Assembly (NCBI GenBank): GCA_963610315.1
Contig: CAVDMV010000006.1
Coordinates: 7,843 to 71,842, forward strand
DNA: 64,000 nt
Direction: 5' to 3'
Source: UBA3210 sp963610315
GTDB taxonomy: Bacteria > Bacillota_I > Bacilli_A > RFN20 > CAG-449
Position 1 is the first letter of the stretch. Every line of letters begins with the position of its first letter. Under the pieces are notes generated by a model. It ran no database searches, was not told where the DNA came from, and worked only from the letters and a program-made list of their open reading frames with translations. A program made the translations under genes and the position numbers. Positions 17,359 through 27,004 of this stretch are shown in pieces.

Positions 17359-18837
17359 TTATAAAGTTACTCCGTCTTTGAAAATTGCAATTTCTTGAAA
17401 TTCATTAATTTCATTCTTTGTCTTAATTTCGCCATTAATAACGCCGATAAGATAATTCTTGAATTGTTCAAAGACTTCTTCTTTTGATTTACCATCAACA
17501 ATTTGGCCTGCATTGAAATCAATCCAGTTAGCTTTCTTACTTGCTAAAGCGGAGTTAGTTGCAATTTTAACTGTTGGGACAAATGTGCCAAATGGTGTAC
17601 CTCTACCAGTAGTGAATAAAATTAATTGAGCACCAGCAGAAGCAATATTTGTACAAGCAACCATATCGTTACCTGGACCATTTAATAAATTTAAGCCAAC
17701 TTGAGAAACAATTTGTCCGACATATAAGACATCTTGTACTTTTGTTAAGCCTGATTTTTGAACACAACCTAAAGATTTATCTTCAAGAGTTGTAATTCCT
17801 CCAGCTTTATTTCCTGGAGATGGGTTTTCATAACATACTTGATGATGTGCAGTATAATATGCTTTAAAGCCATTGATTAAGTGAACAATCTTATCGAAAG
17901 TTTCTTCATCTTTTGCTCTCTTCATTAAGACTTGTTCAGCACCAAACATTTCTGGAACTTCACTAAGAATTGTACTTCCTCCGTTAACGACCATGTAGTC
18001 AGACATCATACCAACTAATGGGTTTGCAGTAATGCCAGAGAAACCATCAGATCCACCGCATTTCAAACCGATTGTAACGGCACTTAATGGCATTTCAACT
18101 CTTTGGTCTTTAACCATTTTTTCATATAATTCTAAGCACATTTTTGTACCAACTTCGACTTCATCATCGACATCTTGGCTTCTTAAGAATACGACTCTGT
18201 CAGGATCATAATCTTTTAATGTTTCTTTGAATGCTTGTAATTGGTTATTTTCACAACCTAATGCAAGAACTAAAACGCCACCTGCATTTGGATGTAAACA
18301 AATTGAATGTAATAAAGAAACAGTGTTTTGGTGATCATCACCAATTTGTGAACAGCCATAAGGGTGTTTACAAACGATAACGCCATCAATCTTAGATTCA
18401 TCAATTTGAGAAAGAACTTCTTTTTTAATTGCTTCAGCTTGTGAGTTAACACAGCCAACTAAAGGAACAATAAATAAAGAGTTTCTAATACCATAACGAT
18501 TGAATTTACGTTTAAATAGTCTTACCTTAACATCTTCTTTTTTTGCTTCTGGAGTAGAAAATTCAGGTGTATAAGTATATTCGAGTTCACCACTTAAATT
18601 TGTTTCAATATTATGTGAATGAACGTGTTCACCTTTTTTAATATCTCTAGTCGCATGTCCAATAGGATAACCATATTTAATAAGGTTTTCACCTTTCTTA
18701 ATATCGACTAAAGCAAACTTGTGAGCGCAAGTGATGTCATCTAATAATGTGACATCTCCTGCTACTTCACCTTTTTTTAAATCTTTTAAAGCAACTGCGA
18801 CGTTATCGGTAGAATTAATCTTTAAAAAATTTGCCAT
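17359..18837 (-). CDS. uxaA: Altronate dehydratase
   Basis: 492 residues, full length for UxaA. It dehydrates D-altronate to 2-keto-3-deoxygluconate (KDG) in galacturonate catabolism. The N-terminal SAF-like domain (residues 1-100) and the large domain with LVGCVNSQAEAI, HPYGCSQIGDDH, GLKCGGSDGFSG and FTTGRGTPFG are characteristic; the conserved Cys/His residues are likely iron ligands. One base separates its start from the uxaB stop. The product feeds KdgK, encoded at 24.8 kb. Confidence 0.95.
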   Translation of the reverse strand: MANFLKINSTDNVAVALKDLKKGEVAGDVTLLDDITCAHKFALVDIKKGENLIKYGYPIGHATRDIKKGEHVHSHNIETNLSGELEYTYTPEFSTPEAKKEDVKVRLFKRKFNRYGIRNSLFIVPLVGCVNSQAEAIKKEVLSQIDESKIDGVIVCKHPYGCSQIGDDHQNTVSLLHSICLHPNAGGVLVLALGCENNQLQAFKETLKDYDPDRVVFLRSQDVDDEVEVGTKMCLELYEKMVKDQRVEMPLSAVTIGLKCGGSDGFSGITANPLVGMMSDYMVVNGGSTILSEVPEMFGAEQVLMKRAKDEETFDKIVHLINGFKAYYTAHHQVCYENPSPGNKAGGITTLEDKSLGCVQKSGLTKVQDVLYVGQIVSQVGLNLLNGPGNDMVACTNIASAGAQLILFTTGRGTPFGTFVPTVKIATNSALASKKANWIDFNAGQIVDGKSKEEVFEQFKNYLIGVINGEIKTKNEINEFQEIAIFKDGVTL

Positions 18838-18838
18838 T

Positions 18839-20281
18839 TTATTCTCCTAAGAATTTAACTAATGCTTCTTTCATGCCTAATGTAGCAATGTCTTTATAAT
18901 AAGCTGTTACAACTGCAGTCATATCTGCGACTTTATTTAAATCTTCGCCCCACATAGCTTCTTGGCTTAATACATCAGAAACTAATTCTTCTGCGCTTAA
19001 TCCTTTTGCAAATAATGCTTTGAAGTATTCTAAGTATGCTGGATCATCTTTTAAAGCAATAGTTTCTTCACCACGTTTACCAGCATAGAATGTAATTAAT
19101 GCTGCAAGTGAGAACATTGCATGAGTTGGAAGTTTTCCATTGATTCTTAAATAATCTTTAACTGTTGGAAGAACTCTAGCTCTATATTTAGAAATTGAGT
19201 TTAAAGCAATAGACATTAATTCGTGTCTTACGAATGGGTTTAAATATCTTTCGAAAACTGAGTTTGCGAAATTAACCATATCTTCGTGTGGTAAATCAAT
19301 TGTTGGAACTACTTCATCAAAGACGAATTCGTTTGCGAATTTACCAACATATTTATCTTCGATTGATTCTTTAACAGTATCAATACCATATAAATATGAG
19401 ACTGGAACCATACATGTATGGCAACCATTTAAGATTTTAACTTTTCTTTGTTTGTATGGTTTAATTGATTCAGCATAAATAACATTTAAACCAGCTTTGT
19501 CACATGGGAAAATCTTTTCGATATGTGGTTCTTTCGCTAAAACCCATAAGTGGAAGATTTCACCTTTAACAATGTTGTTATCGATGTAACCTAATTCTTC
19601 TGTAATTTCTTTAATTTCGTCTCTTGGATAACCTGGAACAATTCTATCAACAAGTGTTGAAGTGAAGTGGCAAGCTGTTTCAACCCAAGAAATGAATGCA
19701 TCATCATAACCTTTAGTACGCGCTAAAGCTAAGACGCATTTTCTTAATTCATCACCGTTATTATCAATTAATTCGCAGCAGATGAAGCTTAAACCTTTAG
19801 TTGCATCGCCTTTAAAGTGATCATAACGAGCTTTTAGCATAGCTGTGACTTTACCTGGGAATGTACGAGGTGTTTTTTCAAAGTCAACATCAGTTGTATC
19901 AAGTGTGATACCAGCTTCAGTAGTATTTGAAATGACAACTTCTAATGTTTCATTGCAAGCATAATCAATTAATTTTTGATAATCTTTGTATGGATCAATG
20001 AAATCATCTAAAACATCGATAACTTGATGTGTTCTAACTGTTTGACCTTTATCAATACCTTGTAAATATAAAGTATATAAACCATCTTGGTCAGCTAATT
20101 CTTTAACTCTACCAAATTCAAGTGGTTGAACAACGACAACGTGTCCATTATATGTTCCTGAATCATTCATTTTTTGAATAATCCAATCAACGAATGCTCT
20201 TAAGAAGTTACCTTCTCCGAATTGCATTACTTTAATAGGTGCAGTCTTTTTAGCGACTACTTTGCTAGATAAATTTTCCAT
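18839..20281 (-). CDS. uxaB: Tagaturonate reductase (altronate oxidoreductase)
   Basis: 480 residues, mannitol-dehydrogenase/UxaB family. It reduces D-tagaturonate to D-altronate with NADH. N-terminal Rossmann motif QFGEGNFLRAFVDW; C-terminal catalytic part with KVKILNGCHTCMVP and the conserved NSISKYRARVLP. It sits between the sugar ABC ATPase and uxaA in one leftward operon. Confidence 0.93.
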   Translation of the reverse strand: MENLSSKVVAKKTAPIKVMQFGEGNFLRAFVDWIIQKMNDSGTYNGHVVVVQPLEFGRVKELADQDGLYTLYLQGIDKGQTVRTHQVIDVLDDFIDPYKDYQKLIDYACNETLEVVISNTTEAGITLDTTDVDFEKTPRTFPGKVTAMLKARYDHFKGDATKGLSFICCELIDNNGDELRKCVLALARTKGYDDAFISWVETACHFTSTLVDRIVPGYPRDEIKEITEELGYIDNNIVKGEIFHLWVLAKEPHIEKIFPCDKAGLNVIYAESIKPYKQRKVKILNGCHTCMVPVSYLYGIDTVKESIEDKYVGKFANEFVFDEVVPTIDLPHEDMVNFANSVFERYLNPFVRHELMSIALNSISKYRARVLPTVKDYLRINGKLPTHAMFSLAALITFYAGKRGEETIALKDDPAYLEYFKALFAKGLSAEELVSDVLSQEAMWGEDLNKVADMTAVVTAYYKDIATLGMKEALVKFLGE

Positions 20282-20310
20282 TTTATTTTTTACTCCTCTA
20301 ATCTAAAAAA

Positions 20311-21411
20311 TTAATCTTCGTTAATAATATTTTCTGTTTCTTTATCAAAGAAAAGAATATGTTCGTGTCTTACATCAAAATAGAATTCTTTATTGACTTC
20401 ATATTTTGTAAATGGTGTAGTTCTTACTACAACGCTATTAGTTCCGATATAGCCATAAATGTTCATTGTATCACCTAACATTTCACTGACTTCGACAACC
20501 ATCTTTTCTTCCATAATATCTGGTGTGTCTTTTGTAGGTTCAACATTACAACATTCTGGTCTAAAGCCCATAACTACTTTATCTAATTTTTCAGCATTTG
20601 CTAAAATTTTTGGATTGTAGTTCTTTAAATCGAATACTGTGCCATCTTCAGCAGTAAATTTGTTTCCTTTTACTTTACCAGTAATAAAGTTCATTTGAGG
20701 ATCACCAATAAATCCTGCAACGAAGAGGTTTTGTGGTTTGAAATATAGATCATGTGGTGTACCGATTTGTTGGATATAACCATCTTTCATAACTACGATA
20801 CGATCAGCCATTGTCATAGCTTCGATTTGGTCATGAGTAACATAGATTGTAGTTGCACCAACTCTTTTATGAATTCTTCTAATTTCAGAACGCATGTTAA
20901 CTCTTTGAATAGCATCAAGGTTAGATAAAGGTTCATCCATTAAGAAAACATCAGCATGTCTAATTAAAGCTCTACCTAAAGCAACTCTTTGTTGTTGTCC
21001 ACCAGAAAGTGCCTTTGGTTTTCTTGCTAAGTAAGTTTGGATACCTAAGATTTCTGATACTTCTTTAACTCTTACTTCAATTTCATCTTCATCAAAACCA
21101 GCAATTCTTAACCCGAACGCTAAGTTATCATAAACTGACATTGTTGGATAAAGAGCGTAGCTTTGGAAAACCATTGAAATACCACGTTCATTTGGTTTTA
21201 AGGCATTAACTACTTTATCATTAATTTCAAAAGTACCACCAGAAATTGTTTCTAGGCCTGCGATCATACGTAAGGTTGTTGACTTTCCACATCCGGAAGG
21301 TCCGACCATGATAATGAATTCATTATCTTGGATTTCTAAATTAAAATCGTGGACTGCGTGGAAGCCGTTGTCATAGATTTTATTTAGGTTAGTCATTTTT
21401 AAATGTGCCAT
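20311..21411 (-). CDS. msmK: Multiple-sugar ABC transporter ATPase (MsmK/UgpC type)
   Basis: 366 residues. Walker A GPSGCGKST, Q-loop, signature LSGGQQQRV, Walker B DVFLMDEPLSNLD and H-loop VTHDQ, followed from about residue 240 by a TOBE/OB regulatory domain that marks carbohydrate importers. No permease or binding protein is nearby, so it is probably a shared MsmX-like ATPase that energises several importers. It leads the uxaB-uxaA operon, suggesting hexuronate or oligo-uronide uptake. A palindrome lies 52 bp upstream, between it and the divergent MATE-esterase gene. Confidence 0.9.
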   Translation of the reverse strand: MAHLKMTNLNKIYDNGFHAVHDFNLEIQDNEFIIMVGPSGCGKSTTLRMIAGLETISGGTFEINDKVVNALKPNERGISMVFQSYALYPTMSVYDNLAFGLRIAGFDEDEIEVRVKEVSEILGIQTYLARKPKALSGGQQQRVALGRALIRHADVFLMDEPLSNLDAIQRVNMRSEIRRIHKRVGATTIYVTHDQIEAMTMADRIVVMKDGYIQQIGTPHDLYFKPQNLFVAGFIGDPQMNFITGKVKGNKFTAEDGTVFDLKNYNPKILANAEKLDKVVMGFRPECCNVEPTKDTPDIMEEKMVVEVSEMLGDTMNIYGYIGTNSVVVRTTPFTKYEVNKEFYFDVRHEHILFFDKETENIINED

Positions 21412-21462
21412 TATTAAAACTCCTTTGCGAAAATATTATATAATAATATAAAATCAAATGCA

Positions 21463-21479
21463 TTGTGCGGACTGCACAA
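21463..21479. promoter_or_regulatory. Operator-like palindrome TTGTGC-GGACT-GCACAA
   Basis: Perfect 6-bp arms with a five-base spacer in the divergent region between the msmK-uxaB-uxaA operon and the MATE-esterase gene. Probably bound by a hexuronate-responsive regulator encoded outside the window. Confidence 0.5.
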
Positions 21480-21575
21480 ACATATTTTTAAATCTAAACT
21501 TTAATTTATTTTCTTGATTATCTTATTTAATAAGATTTAGAATTAAATCGTGTTTTTGGAGGTAATAAATAATAT

Positions 21576-23819
21576 ATGGCAAAAAAAGTTGATGAAAAAC
21601 AAAGAAGAAAAATTTTAACTTCATCCTTATGGGCTGTTGTATTCTCTATTACCGCGCCATTATTTTTATATAATTTTATTAACTCAGTCTATTCGTTATT
21701 AGACGCGATTATGCTTGCTTATGTTAGTCCAGTTGCTTCTTCAGCTGGGGCCACATTAGCCCAAGTTAAGAACTTAATTTCTTCCTTAGCTTCTGGTTTA
21801 GCTGCCGGAGGAGCGATTATTGTTTCTCGTCATTATGGAGCAGGAGAAATAAATGAAGCTAAAAAAAGCGCGAATGTCATGTTTACGATGAACTTAATTA
21901 TTATCGCTTTAATCTTAGGTGTTATGCTTCCTCTTGCAATACCAATTATGCAAATATGCGGATGTAACGAAGATATTATCGCAGTATCAAGTAATTATTT
22001 TAGATTACAATTAGTTGAACAAGTTCTTATCGCAGTTAACTCTATCTTCATCGCTTTAGAAAAATCTAAAGGTAATACACGAATAATTCTTATTGGTAAC
22101 TTAATCATGATGGCAATAAAGATTTCATTAAATGCTATCTTAGTTTATGCCTTAAAAGTTAACGATATGACTTATATTGAAATCGCTAGTATTGTTTCTC
22201 AATTATTTATGACCGTTCTAGGATGTTATTTCCTCTTTAGAAAATCTAACGTCTTTAGAATTGAATTTAAAGCTTTATCTTTAAAATGGGATTATGTTAA
22301 AAAAATCTTAGTTATGTCAATTCCTCTATTCTTAGGTAAATTCGTTATTTCCTTAGGTAAAGTAGGCGTTAATGCAATGTGTAAAGTATATGGTTCTTTA
22401 ACTGTCGGTGCTTTAGGTGTTTCAAATAATATCTCAGGACTTGTAACTAATCCTGGCACAGCATTTGAAGATTCTGAATCAAGTATCGTTTCTCAAAATC
22501 TAGGTAACGGCAATATGAAAAGATGTTTAAAAACATTCTTCATCAGCTGCGTAATGTTATTCTCTTGGGCCTTAATTGGTTTCTTAATTGTTAGAGTATT
22601 CTTCTTAGATCAAATTGTTGGTTTATTCGCAAATACTGATCCAGATTACGCTTCTCAAATTGTTGAATATCAAGAAATGATTAAAAATATCTTCTATTAT
22701 GATTGTTTATCAATTCCTGCTCTTGCGATAGTTTCTGCCGTCTTAGGTTTCTTATACGGATATGGTCAAACATTCCTTGCAACAATTAATAACTTATTAA
22801 GAATTGCTACACGTATTGGTACATTATGGTTTTTACAAACATTCACAGATTTAGGTAGCGAATCCGCGGGTATTTCAATGGGTATATCAAATATCTCTAT
22901 CGCAATTCTTTCTTTAATTATGTTATCAATCTTCTTTATTAAAACTAAAATTAAAGGTTATAAAGGAATGCACTTTAGTGATGAAGAACCAGAGATGCAT
23001 GAAATTAACGGCATCTTAGTGAGAAAGAAAGAAAAAATCTATTTAAAAGATCAAAAATCATCATGTAAAAATGCTTATTTAGAAATTAATAACCTCTATG
23101 AAAATAAGCCATGTATCTTAATTATTCCTGGTGGAGGATATTCTCACTTATCTCCTCGAGAAGGAACACCAGTATCAAACAAATTTATTTCTTTAGGTTA
23201 TAATACAGCGATTCTATATTATTCTTTAGGTCCAAAATATTCTTATCCAGTTCAAAAAGATGAAGTTAATACTGCTTTAATTTATCTTTCATCTAAATTT
23301 AAAGATTTATTCATTATGGGTTTCTCTGCCGGAGGTCATCTAGCTGGAATTGGAGGAACTGATATTAATTCTCATCTATTAAAAGGTATGATTCTTTGTT
23401 ATCCAGTAATTAATTTAGAAAGTGAAACTCACGAAGGAACTAGAGATAATTTCTTAGGTAAATATAAAGATGATGTTACAATACAACGTAATTTCTCTAT
23501 TGATTTACGTGTAACTAGTTCTACTCCTCCTACTTATATTTGGACAACTTTGACTGATCAATCTGTTCCTCCTTCTAATACAATAAGAATGGAAGAAGCT
23601 TTAACGAAAAATAATGTTTATCACAAAATGAAACTTTATCCTCGTGGTCCTCATGGAGTGGCGCTTGCTGATGAAACTGCGATAAAAGATGGTGATACAA
23701 GTTATGTCATCGAAGAAATTCAATCTTGGCCAAATGATGTAAGTGCCTTTATTGAAGAAGTTCTTCAAAATGAAGTTGAAGAAGAAAAAGTTACTACAAA
23801 ACCATTAGTTCAAAATTAG
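21576..23819 (+). CDS. MATE transporter fused to an alpha/beta-hydrolase esterase
   Basis: 747 residues. Residues ~10-460 are a complete twelve-helix MATE-family transporter. After a short charged linker, residues ~485-730 form a carbohydrate-esterase/lipase-like alpha/beta hydrolase: oxyanion-hole IPGGGYSHL, nucleophile elbow GFSAGGH with Ser584, acid candidate in LTDQSVPP and His in GPHGVAL. All catalytic elements are present, so both halves look functional. MATE termini are cytoplasmic, so the esterase should work inside the cell. Divergent from the uxa operon with a shared palindrome; deacetylation of uronate-containing sugars is a contextual guess. The fusion is continuous, with no stop or frameshift. 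Confidence 0.85.
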   Translation: MAKKVDEKQRRKILTSSLWAVVFSITAPLFLYNFINSVYSLLDAIMLAYVSPVASSAGATLAQVKNLISSLASGLAAGGAIIVSRHYGAGEINEAKKSANVMFTMNLIIIALILGVMLPLAIPIMQICGCNEDIIAVSSNYFRLQLVEQVLIAVNSIFIALEKSKGNTRIILIGNLIMMAIKISLNAILVYALKVNDMTYIEIASIVSQLFMTVLGCYFLFRKSNVFRIEFKALSLKWDYVKKILVMSIPLFLGKFVISLGKVGVNAMCKVYGSLTVGALGVSNNISGLVTNPGTAFEDSESSIVSQNLGNGNMKRCLKTFFISCVMLFSWALIGFLIVRVFFLDQIVGLFANTDPDYASQIVEYQEMIKNIFYYDCLSIPALAIVSAVLGFLYGYGQTFLATINNLLRIATRIGTLWFLQTFTDLGSESAGISMGISNISIAILSLIMLSIFFIKTKIKGYKGMHFSDEEPEMHEINGILVRKKEKIYLKDQKSSCKNAYLEINNLYENKPCILIIPGGGYSHLSPREGTPVSNKFISLGYNTAILYYSLGPKYSYPVQKDEVNTALIYLSSKFKDLFIMGFSAGGHLAGIGGTDINSHLLKGMILCYPVINLESETHEGTRDNFLGKYKDDVTIQRNFSIDLRVTSSTPPTYIWTTLTDQSVPPSNTIRMEEALTKNNVYHKMKLYPRGPHGVALADETAIKDGDTSYVIEEIQSWPNDVSAFIEEVLQNEVEEEKVTTKPLVQN

Positions 23820-23823
23820 TCTT

Positions 23824-23852
23824 AAAAGAAGGCCTTAATGAAGCCTTCTTTT
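23824..23852 (+). terminator. Terminator of the MATE-esterase gene
   Basis: Arms AAAAGAAGGC and GCCTTCTTTT with a T-rich tail. Confidence 0.85.
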
Positions 23853-23876
23853 TTCTTAGTAAAACACCAAAATAAA

Positions 23877-23905
23877 AGTTGTATAGAGAGCTAATCTATA
23901 CAACT
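23877..23905 (-). terminator. Terminator of the kdgK operon
   Basis: Ten-base arms AGTTGTATAG and CTATACAACT, followed on the minus strand by TTTTATTTT. Confidence 0.85.
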
Positions 23906-23912
23906 ATAATAA

Positions 23913-24374
23913 TTAAATTCTAACTTTAATAACTAATTTAGTAATTTCTTCATCATCAATTTTCATACTTGGAAGATGAACATCACTAGGAGTAAATAAT
24001 GTGAAGTTTTCGTTGTCCATAATGACTTTATGTCTTAATGGAACATCATATTTAATAACGTCTTTTTCTGCGTTATATGGAGTATGAATATGTTCTTCAC
24101 ATTCTGGTTTTAAATAATCGAAATAAGCAATTTCTCTACCATGTAAAACAATTTGCATATCTAAATGATTTCTATGTTCTTCTGGGAATGCTTGTCCTTC
24201 AACTTTACCAAAATAAACTAATTTAGTAATAGTAATATCTTTTTCTTCATTTACAACAGTTTTACCGACTGGTAAAGCTTCTAAGTCATGTGATAATAAA
24301 TAATCAATGACTTCTGCTAGGCCTTCATGTAAGCCTTTATAATCTTTTAATGTTGATAATAATCCGTTTAACAT
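23913..24374 (-). CDS. YhcH/YjgK/YiaL family protein
   Basis: 153 residues, a cupin-like family often linked to sugar acid and sialic acid catabolism. Conserved pieces: EEHRNHLDMQIVLHGRE, and FTLFTPSDVHLPSM near the C-terminus with likely metal ligands. Members assist anomer or epimer handling of acidic sugars (for example NanQ). It is the last gene of the kdgK-HIT operon, which suggests an auxiliary step in uronate use; the reaction is not known. Confidence 0.85.
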   Translation of the reverse strand: MLNGLLSTLKDYKGLHEGLAEVIDYLLSHDLEALPVGKTVVNEEKDITITKLVYFGKVEGQAFPEEHRNHLDMQIVLHGREIAYFDYLKPECEEHIHTPYNAEKDVIKYDVPLRHKVIMDNENFTLFTPSDVHLPSMKIDDEEITKLVIKVRI

Positions 24375-24378
24375 ATAT

Positions 24379-24822
24379 TTATTTACCTTCCTTTACTTCT
24401 TCATATGCCGCTCTTATTTTTTCTGCGATAATTTCACATTCATCATTATCGATATCATGTTTATGTGGATTCATTAAGAAAATTCCACCCCATTCATAAT
24501 CATCTTTATATTTTGGACATAAATGATAATGTAAATGTCCTAAAGTATCGCCATACGCGCCGTAATTAATACGATCTGGGTTATAAACTTTTTTAATACA
24601 TTTTGCTGCATCAGAAACATCTTTCATGAATGCATCTCTTTCCTTATCGCTTAAATCAGTAATTTCTGCAATATGGTCATTACGATAAGCAACAATTAAT
24701 CTACCAGGATGAGATTGTTCTTTAAAAACGATAACAATTGATGTTTCAGTTTTATAAGCAATATAGCCAAATTCAGCAAGTTTTGGTCCTCTTGAGCAAT
24801 AAGGACATGTGTCAAGTTTCAT
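24379..24822 (-). CDS. HIT-family hydrolase/transferase
   Basis: 147 residues. Histidine triad LGHLHYHLCPKY near residue 103, plus an N-terminal CPYC pair that may bind zinc. HIT proteins hydrolyse or transfer nucleoside monophosphates from phosphoramidates or dinucleotides. It lies between kdgK and the YhcH-like gene, four bases from the latter. The specific substrate in a uronate operon is unclear. A separate HIT protein is encoded at 58.3 kb. Confidence 0.88.
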   Translation of the reverse strand: MKLDTCPYCSRGPKLAEFGYIAYKTETSIVIVFKEQSHPGRLIVAYRNDHIAEITDLSDKERDAFMKDVSDAAKCIKKVYNPDRINYGAYGDTLGHLHYHLCPKYKDDYEWGGIFLMNPHKHDIDNDECEIIAEKIRAAYEEVKEGK

Positions 24823-24842
24823 TATTTTAATTCTCCTATTTT

Positions 24843-25868
24843 TTATCTTTGAACTGCGGCGTTACCTCTTGTTTTAATAAAATCTTCAACTTCTTGAACG
24901 CCTAAAGTAGAAACATCACCAAATAAGGTATGTTTTAAAATTGAAGTTGCTAAACCGAATTGAAGGGCATATTGAGGATTATCGAAATCTTTTAATAAAC
25001 CATGGATAACTCCACTTGCGAATGCATCCCCTCCGCCAATTCGATCATAGACGCTAAATCTAATTGGACCATCAGTTTTAATTGATCCATCTTTACATAC
25101 ACAATAAGAAGTTAATTCATTATCTGAAGCAGTATGAACAATTCTTTCAGTTGAGAAGACATATTTAATCTTTGTATTAGCCATTAAAAGTTTAGATATT
25201 TCAATCTTCTTTTGGATGTTATTTTCTGGAATTACATCTAATGAATAATCTAATATAGTATGAATATCAAAATAATTACCAAATAAGATATCTACATAAG
25301 GAATAACTTTTTTAAAATGTGGTTTAGATTCTTCTATAGTCCATAATTTTGAACGATAGTTAAAGTCAAAGCTAACAGTTACACCATATTTTTTACATGC
25401 TTCTAAGCATTTATAAGCAACTTCACGAACTTTTTCACCTAAAGCTAAAGTAATTCCTGAAAGATGGAACCATGTTGCATCTTTAAAAATTGCATCATAA
25501 TCTAAATCAGTTTCAGTAATTCTAGTTACTGAAGAATGCTTTCTATTATAAACAACTTTACTAGGACGACCACCAAAACCAGTTTCAACAAAGTACATAC
25601 CGATATTTGATGAACCACGCGCGATATATGAAGTATCTACACCATGTCCCTTTAAATGTTTAACTGCAGCATCTCCTAATTGGTTATCAGGAAGCTTAGT
25701 TAAGAAGCTTGTATTATGTCCTAAATGAGATAAGGAAACTAAAACATTTGCTTCTCCTCCTCCATAATTAGCCACATAATTTCTCGCTTGAGAAATAGTT
25801 GTATAATCTGGTGGAGTTAATCTTAACATAATTTCACCAAACGCAACGATTTTTTCTTTTTTATCCAT
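24843..25868 (-). CDS. kdgK: 2-keto-3-deoxygluconate kinase
   Basis: 341 residues, PfkB/ribokinase family. It phosphorylates KDG to KDPG, joining the galacturonate (uxaA) and glucuronate (uxuA) branches. Opening IVAFGEIMLRLTPPDYTTI and GGGEANVLVSLSHLG bind sugar; the anion hole and catalytic Asp are in DRIGGGDAFASGV. First gene of the kdgK-HIT-YhcH operon, with AAGGAG before the ATG. The KDPG aldolase that should follow is not in the window. Confidence 0.92.
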   Translation of the reverse strand: MDKKEKIVAFGEIMLRLTPPDYTTISQARNYVANYGGGEANVLVSLSHLGHNTSFLTKLPDNQLGDAAVKHLKGHGVDTSYIARGSSNIGMYFVETGFGGRPSKVVYNRKHSSVTRITETDLDYDAIFKDATWFHLSGITLALGEKVREVAYKCLEACKKYGVTVSFDFNYRSKLWTIEESKPHFKKVIPYVDILFGNYFDIHTILDYSLDVIPENNIQKKIEISKLLMANTKIKYVFSTERIVHTASDNELTSYCVCKDGSIKTDGPIRFSVYDRIGGGDAFASGVIHGLLKDFDNPQYALQFGLATSILKHTLFGDVSTLGVQEVEDFIKTRGNAAVQR

Positions 25869-25890
25869 AATTACTCCTTTTGATAATTAC

Positions 25891-25900
25891 TTGTATACAT
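25891..25900. promoter_or_regulatory. Possible GntR-type operator TTGTATACAT upstream of kdgK
   Basis: A near-palindrome 23 bp before the kdgK start, resembling the TTGTATACAA type bound by FadR-subfamily regulators of uronate genes. Short, so possibly chance. Confidence 0.3.
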
Positions 25901-25957
25901 CTATTTTAACATAGATTTAAGAAATTGTTTATAGATAAATTATTTTGTTAACTAAAA

Positions 25958-26473
25958 TTATATTTCACAAAAACAATTACTTGTAATAAGTAAAGCTTTA
26001 TTCAATATATTTTGATAATCATTAAAATTGATTTTGTAATATTTAGTAGTCGAATAACTATATGCATTATATATGATGTTGTAGCTAATAGCGGTTGCAT
26101 ATAAATCATCTTTATTATATAAATAACATTTATATTTACAGTCATTAGTTCTATAAATTATAGTAAATTCATTAATATATTGACCTCCACGATAATCCTT
26201 AATATCAATTAATTCAAAGTTCATTTTACTCATTAAATTAAAAATTTCATGCGATGCATCTTTATAATATTCATTATCATTATATTCTTCATTTTTAACT
26301 TGAATTTTATATATTTCATCTTTACTTTTATTTAAAAATAAGCTTATTAAATCTAATTCTTTTAATTTATCCTCATAAGAACTATCGTAATAACCACCAC
26401 TTGAACAACTACAAGAAAATAAAAAACCACAAATGAAAAATAAATATAATATATTTTTTATAATTTTCTTCAT
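25958..26473 (-). CDS. Small lipoprotein of unknown function
   Basis: 171 residues from MKKIIKN, where GGTGA lies five bases upstream; an earlier in-frame ATG lacks a site. Lipoprotein signal with lipobox LFSC at about residues 18-21. The mature part is rich in Asn, Tyr and Lys. No recognised domain. It follows a similar small lipoprotein gene and a broken secreted-protein gene; all three look like a low-complexity, lower-GC accessory block. Confidence 0.65.
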   Translation of the reverse strand: MKKIIKNILYLFFICGFLFSCSCSSGGYYDSSYEDKLKELDLISLFLNKSKDEIYKIQVKNEEYNDNEYYKDASHEIFNLMSKMNFELIDIKDYRGGQYINEFTIIYRTNDCKYKCYLYNKDDLYATAISYNIIYNAYSYSTTKYYKINFNDYQNILNKALLITSNCFCEI

Positions 26474-26492
26474 ATTATTCACCGCCATTTTT

Positions 26493-26990
26493 TTAGCATC
26501 TACAACAATCTAACAATCCGTTTATTAAATTGATTATCTTGGCGTAATTATCTTCGCTAAGAGTATAAAATCTTTCTGCCACTTTGTGATCGTAAGAAAA
26601 TAATTCTGCTTTTTTTACATCATGATATACACTGATTACATTATTAGAATAGATATAATATTTATATTCTAGTCCGCTATCAGTTTCAGGTATTTCATTA
26701 CCAAAAAATAGATAATATGAACGTTTTTCACCAGGCACCATATCAGTAACTTCTGTATACAGAGAGGTGTCTTTAATTAAATTTAATAAATCATCATTAG
26801 TTTTATAGTTTAAATAATCTTTATTTTCTTCATCATAATTTTTAATCCATAATGTCTTATATTGGTAGCCCGTAGCAAAATAAAAAATAGAAGACTCAAA
26901 ATAGAAACGATTATAATCAGTATCAGGTCTTCCACAGGAAACACAAGATATTAATGTTAAAAAAGATAAAATAAATTTGTTCCATTTCAT
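26493..26990 (-). CDS. Small lipoprotein of unknown function
   Basis: 165 residues. Signal peptide with lipobox SCVSC (Cys at about 19). GGAGGAAAAAAT precedes the ATG. The mature domain has a Tyr/Asp/Glu-rich composition and ends in CCRC. No family recognised. Its C-terminal layout (a Lys-Ile-Ile-Asn stretch before a short cysteine-bearing tail) resembles the downstream lipoprotein, so the two may be distant paralogs. Confidence 0.65.
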   Translation of the reverse strand: MKWNKFILSFLTLISCVSCGRPDTDYNRFYFESSIFYFATGYQYKTLWIKNYDEENKDYLNYKTNDDLLNLIKDTSLYTEVTDMVPGEKRSYYLFFGNEIPETDSGLEYKYYIYSNNVISVYHDVKKAELFSYDHKVAERFYTLSEDNYAKIINLINGLLDCCRC

Positions 26991-27004
26991 ATTTTTTCCT
27001 CCTC

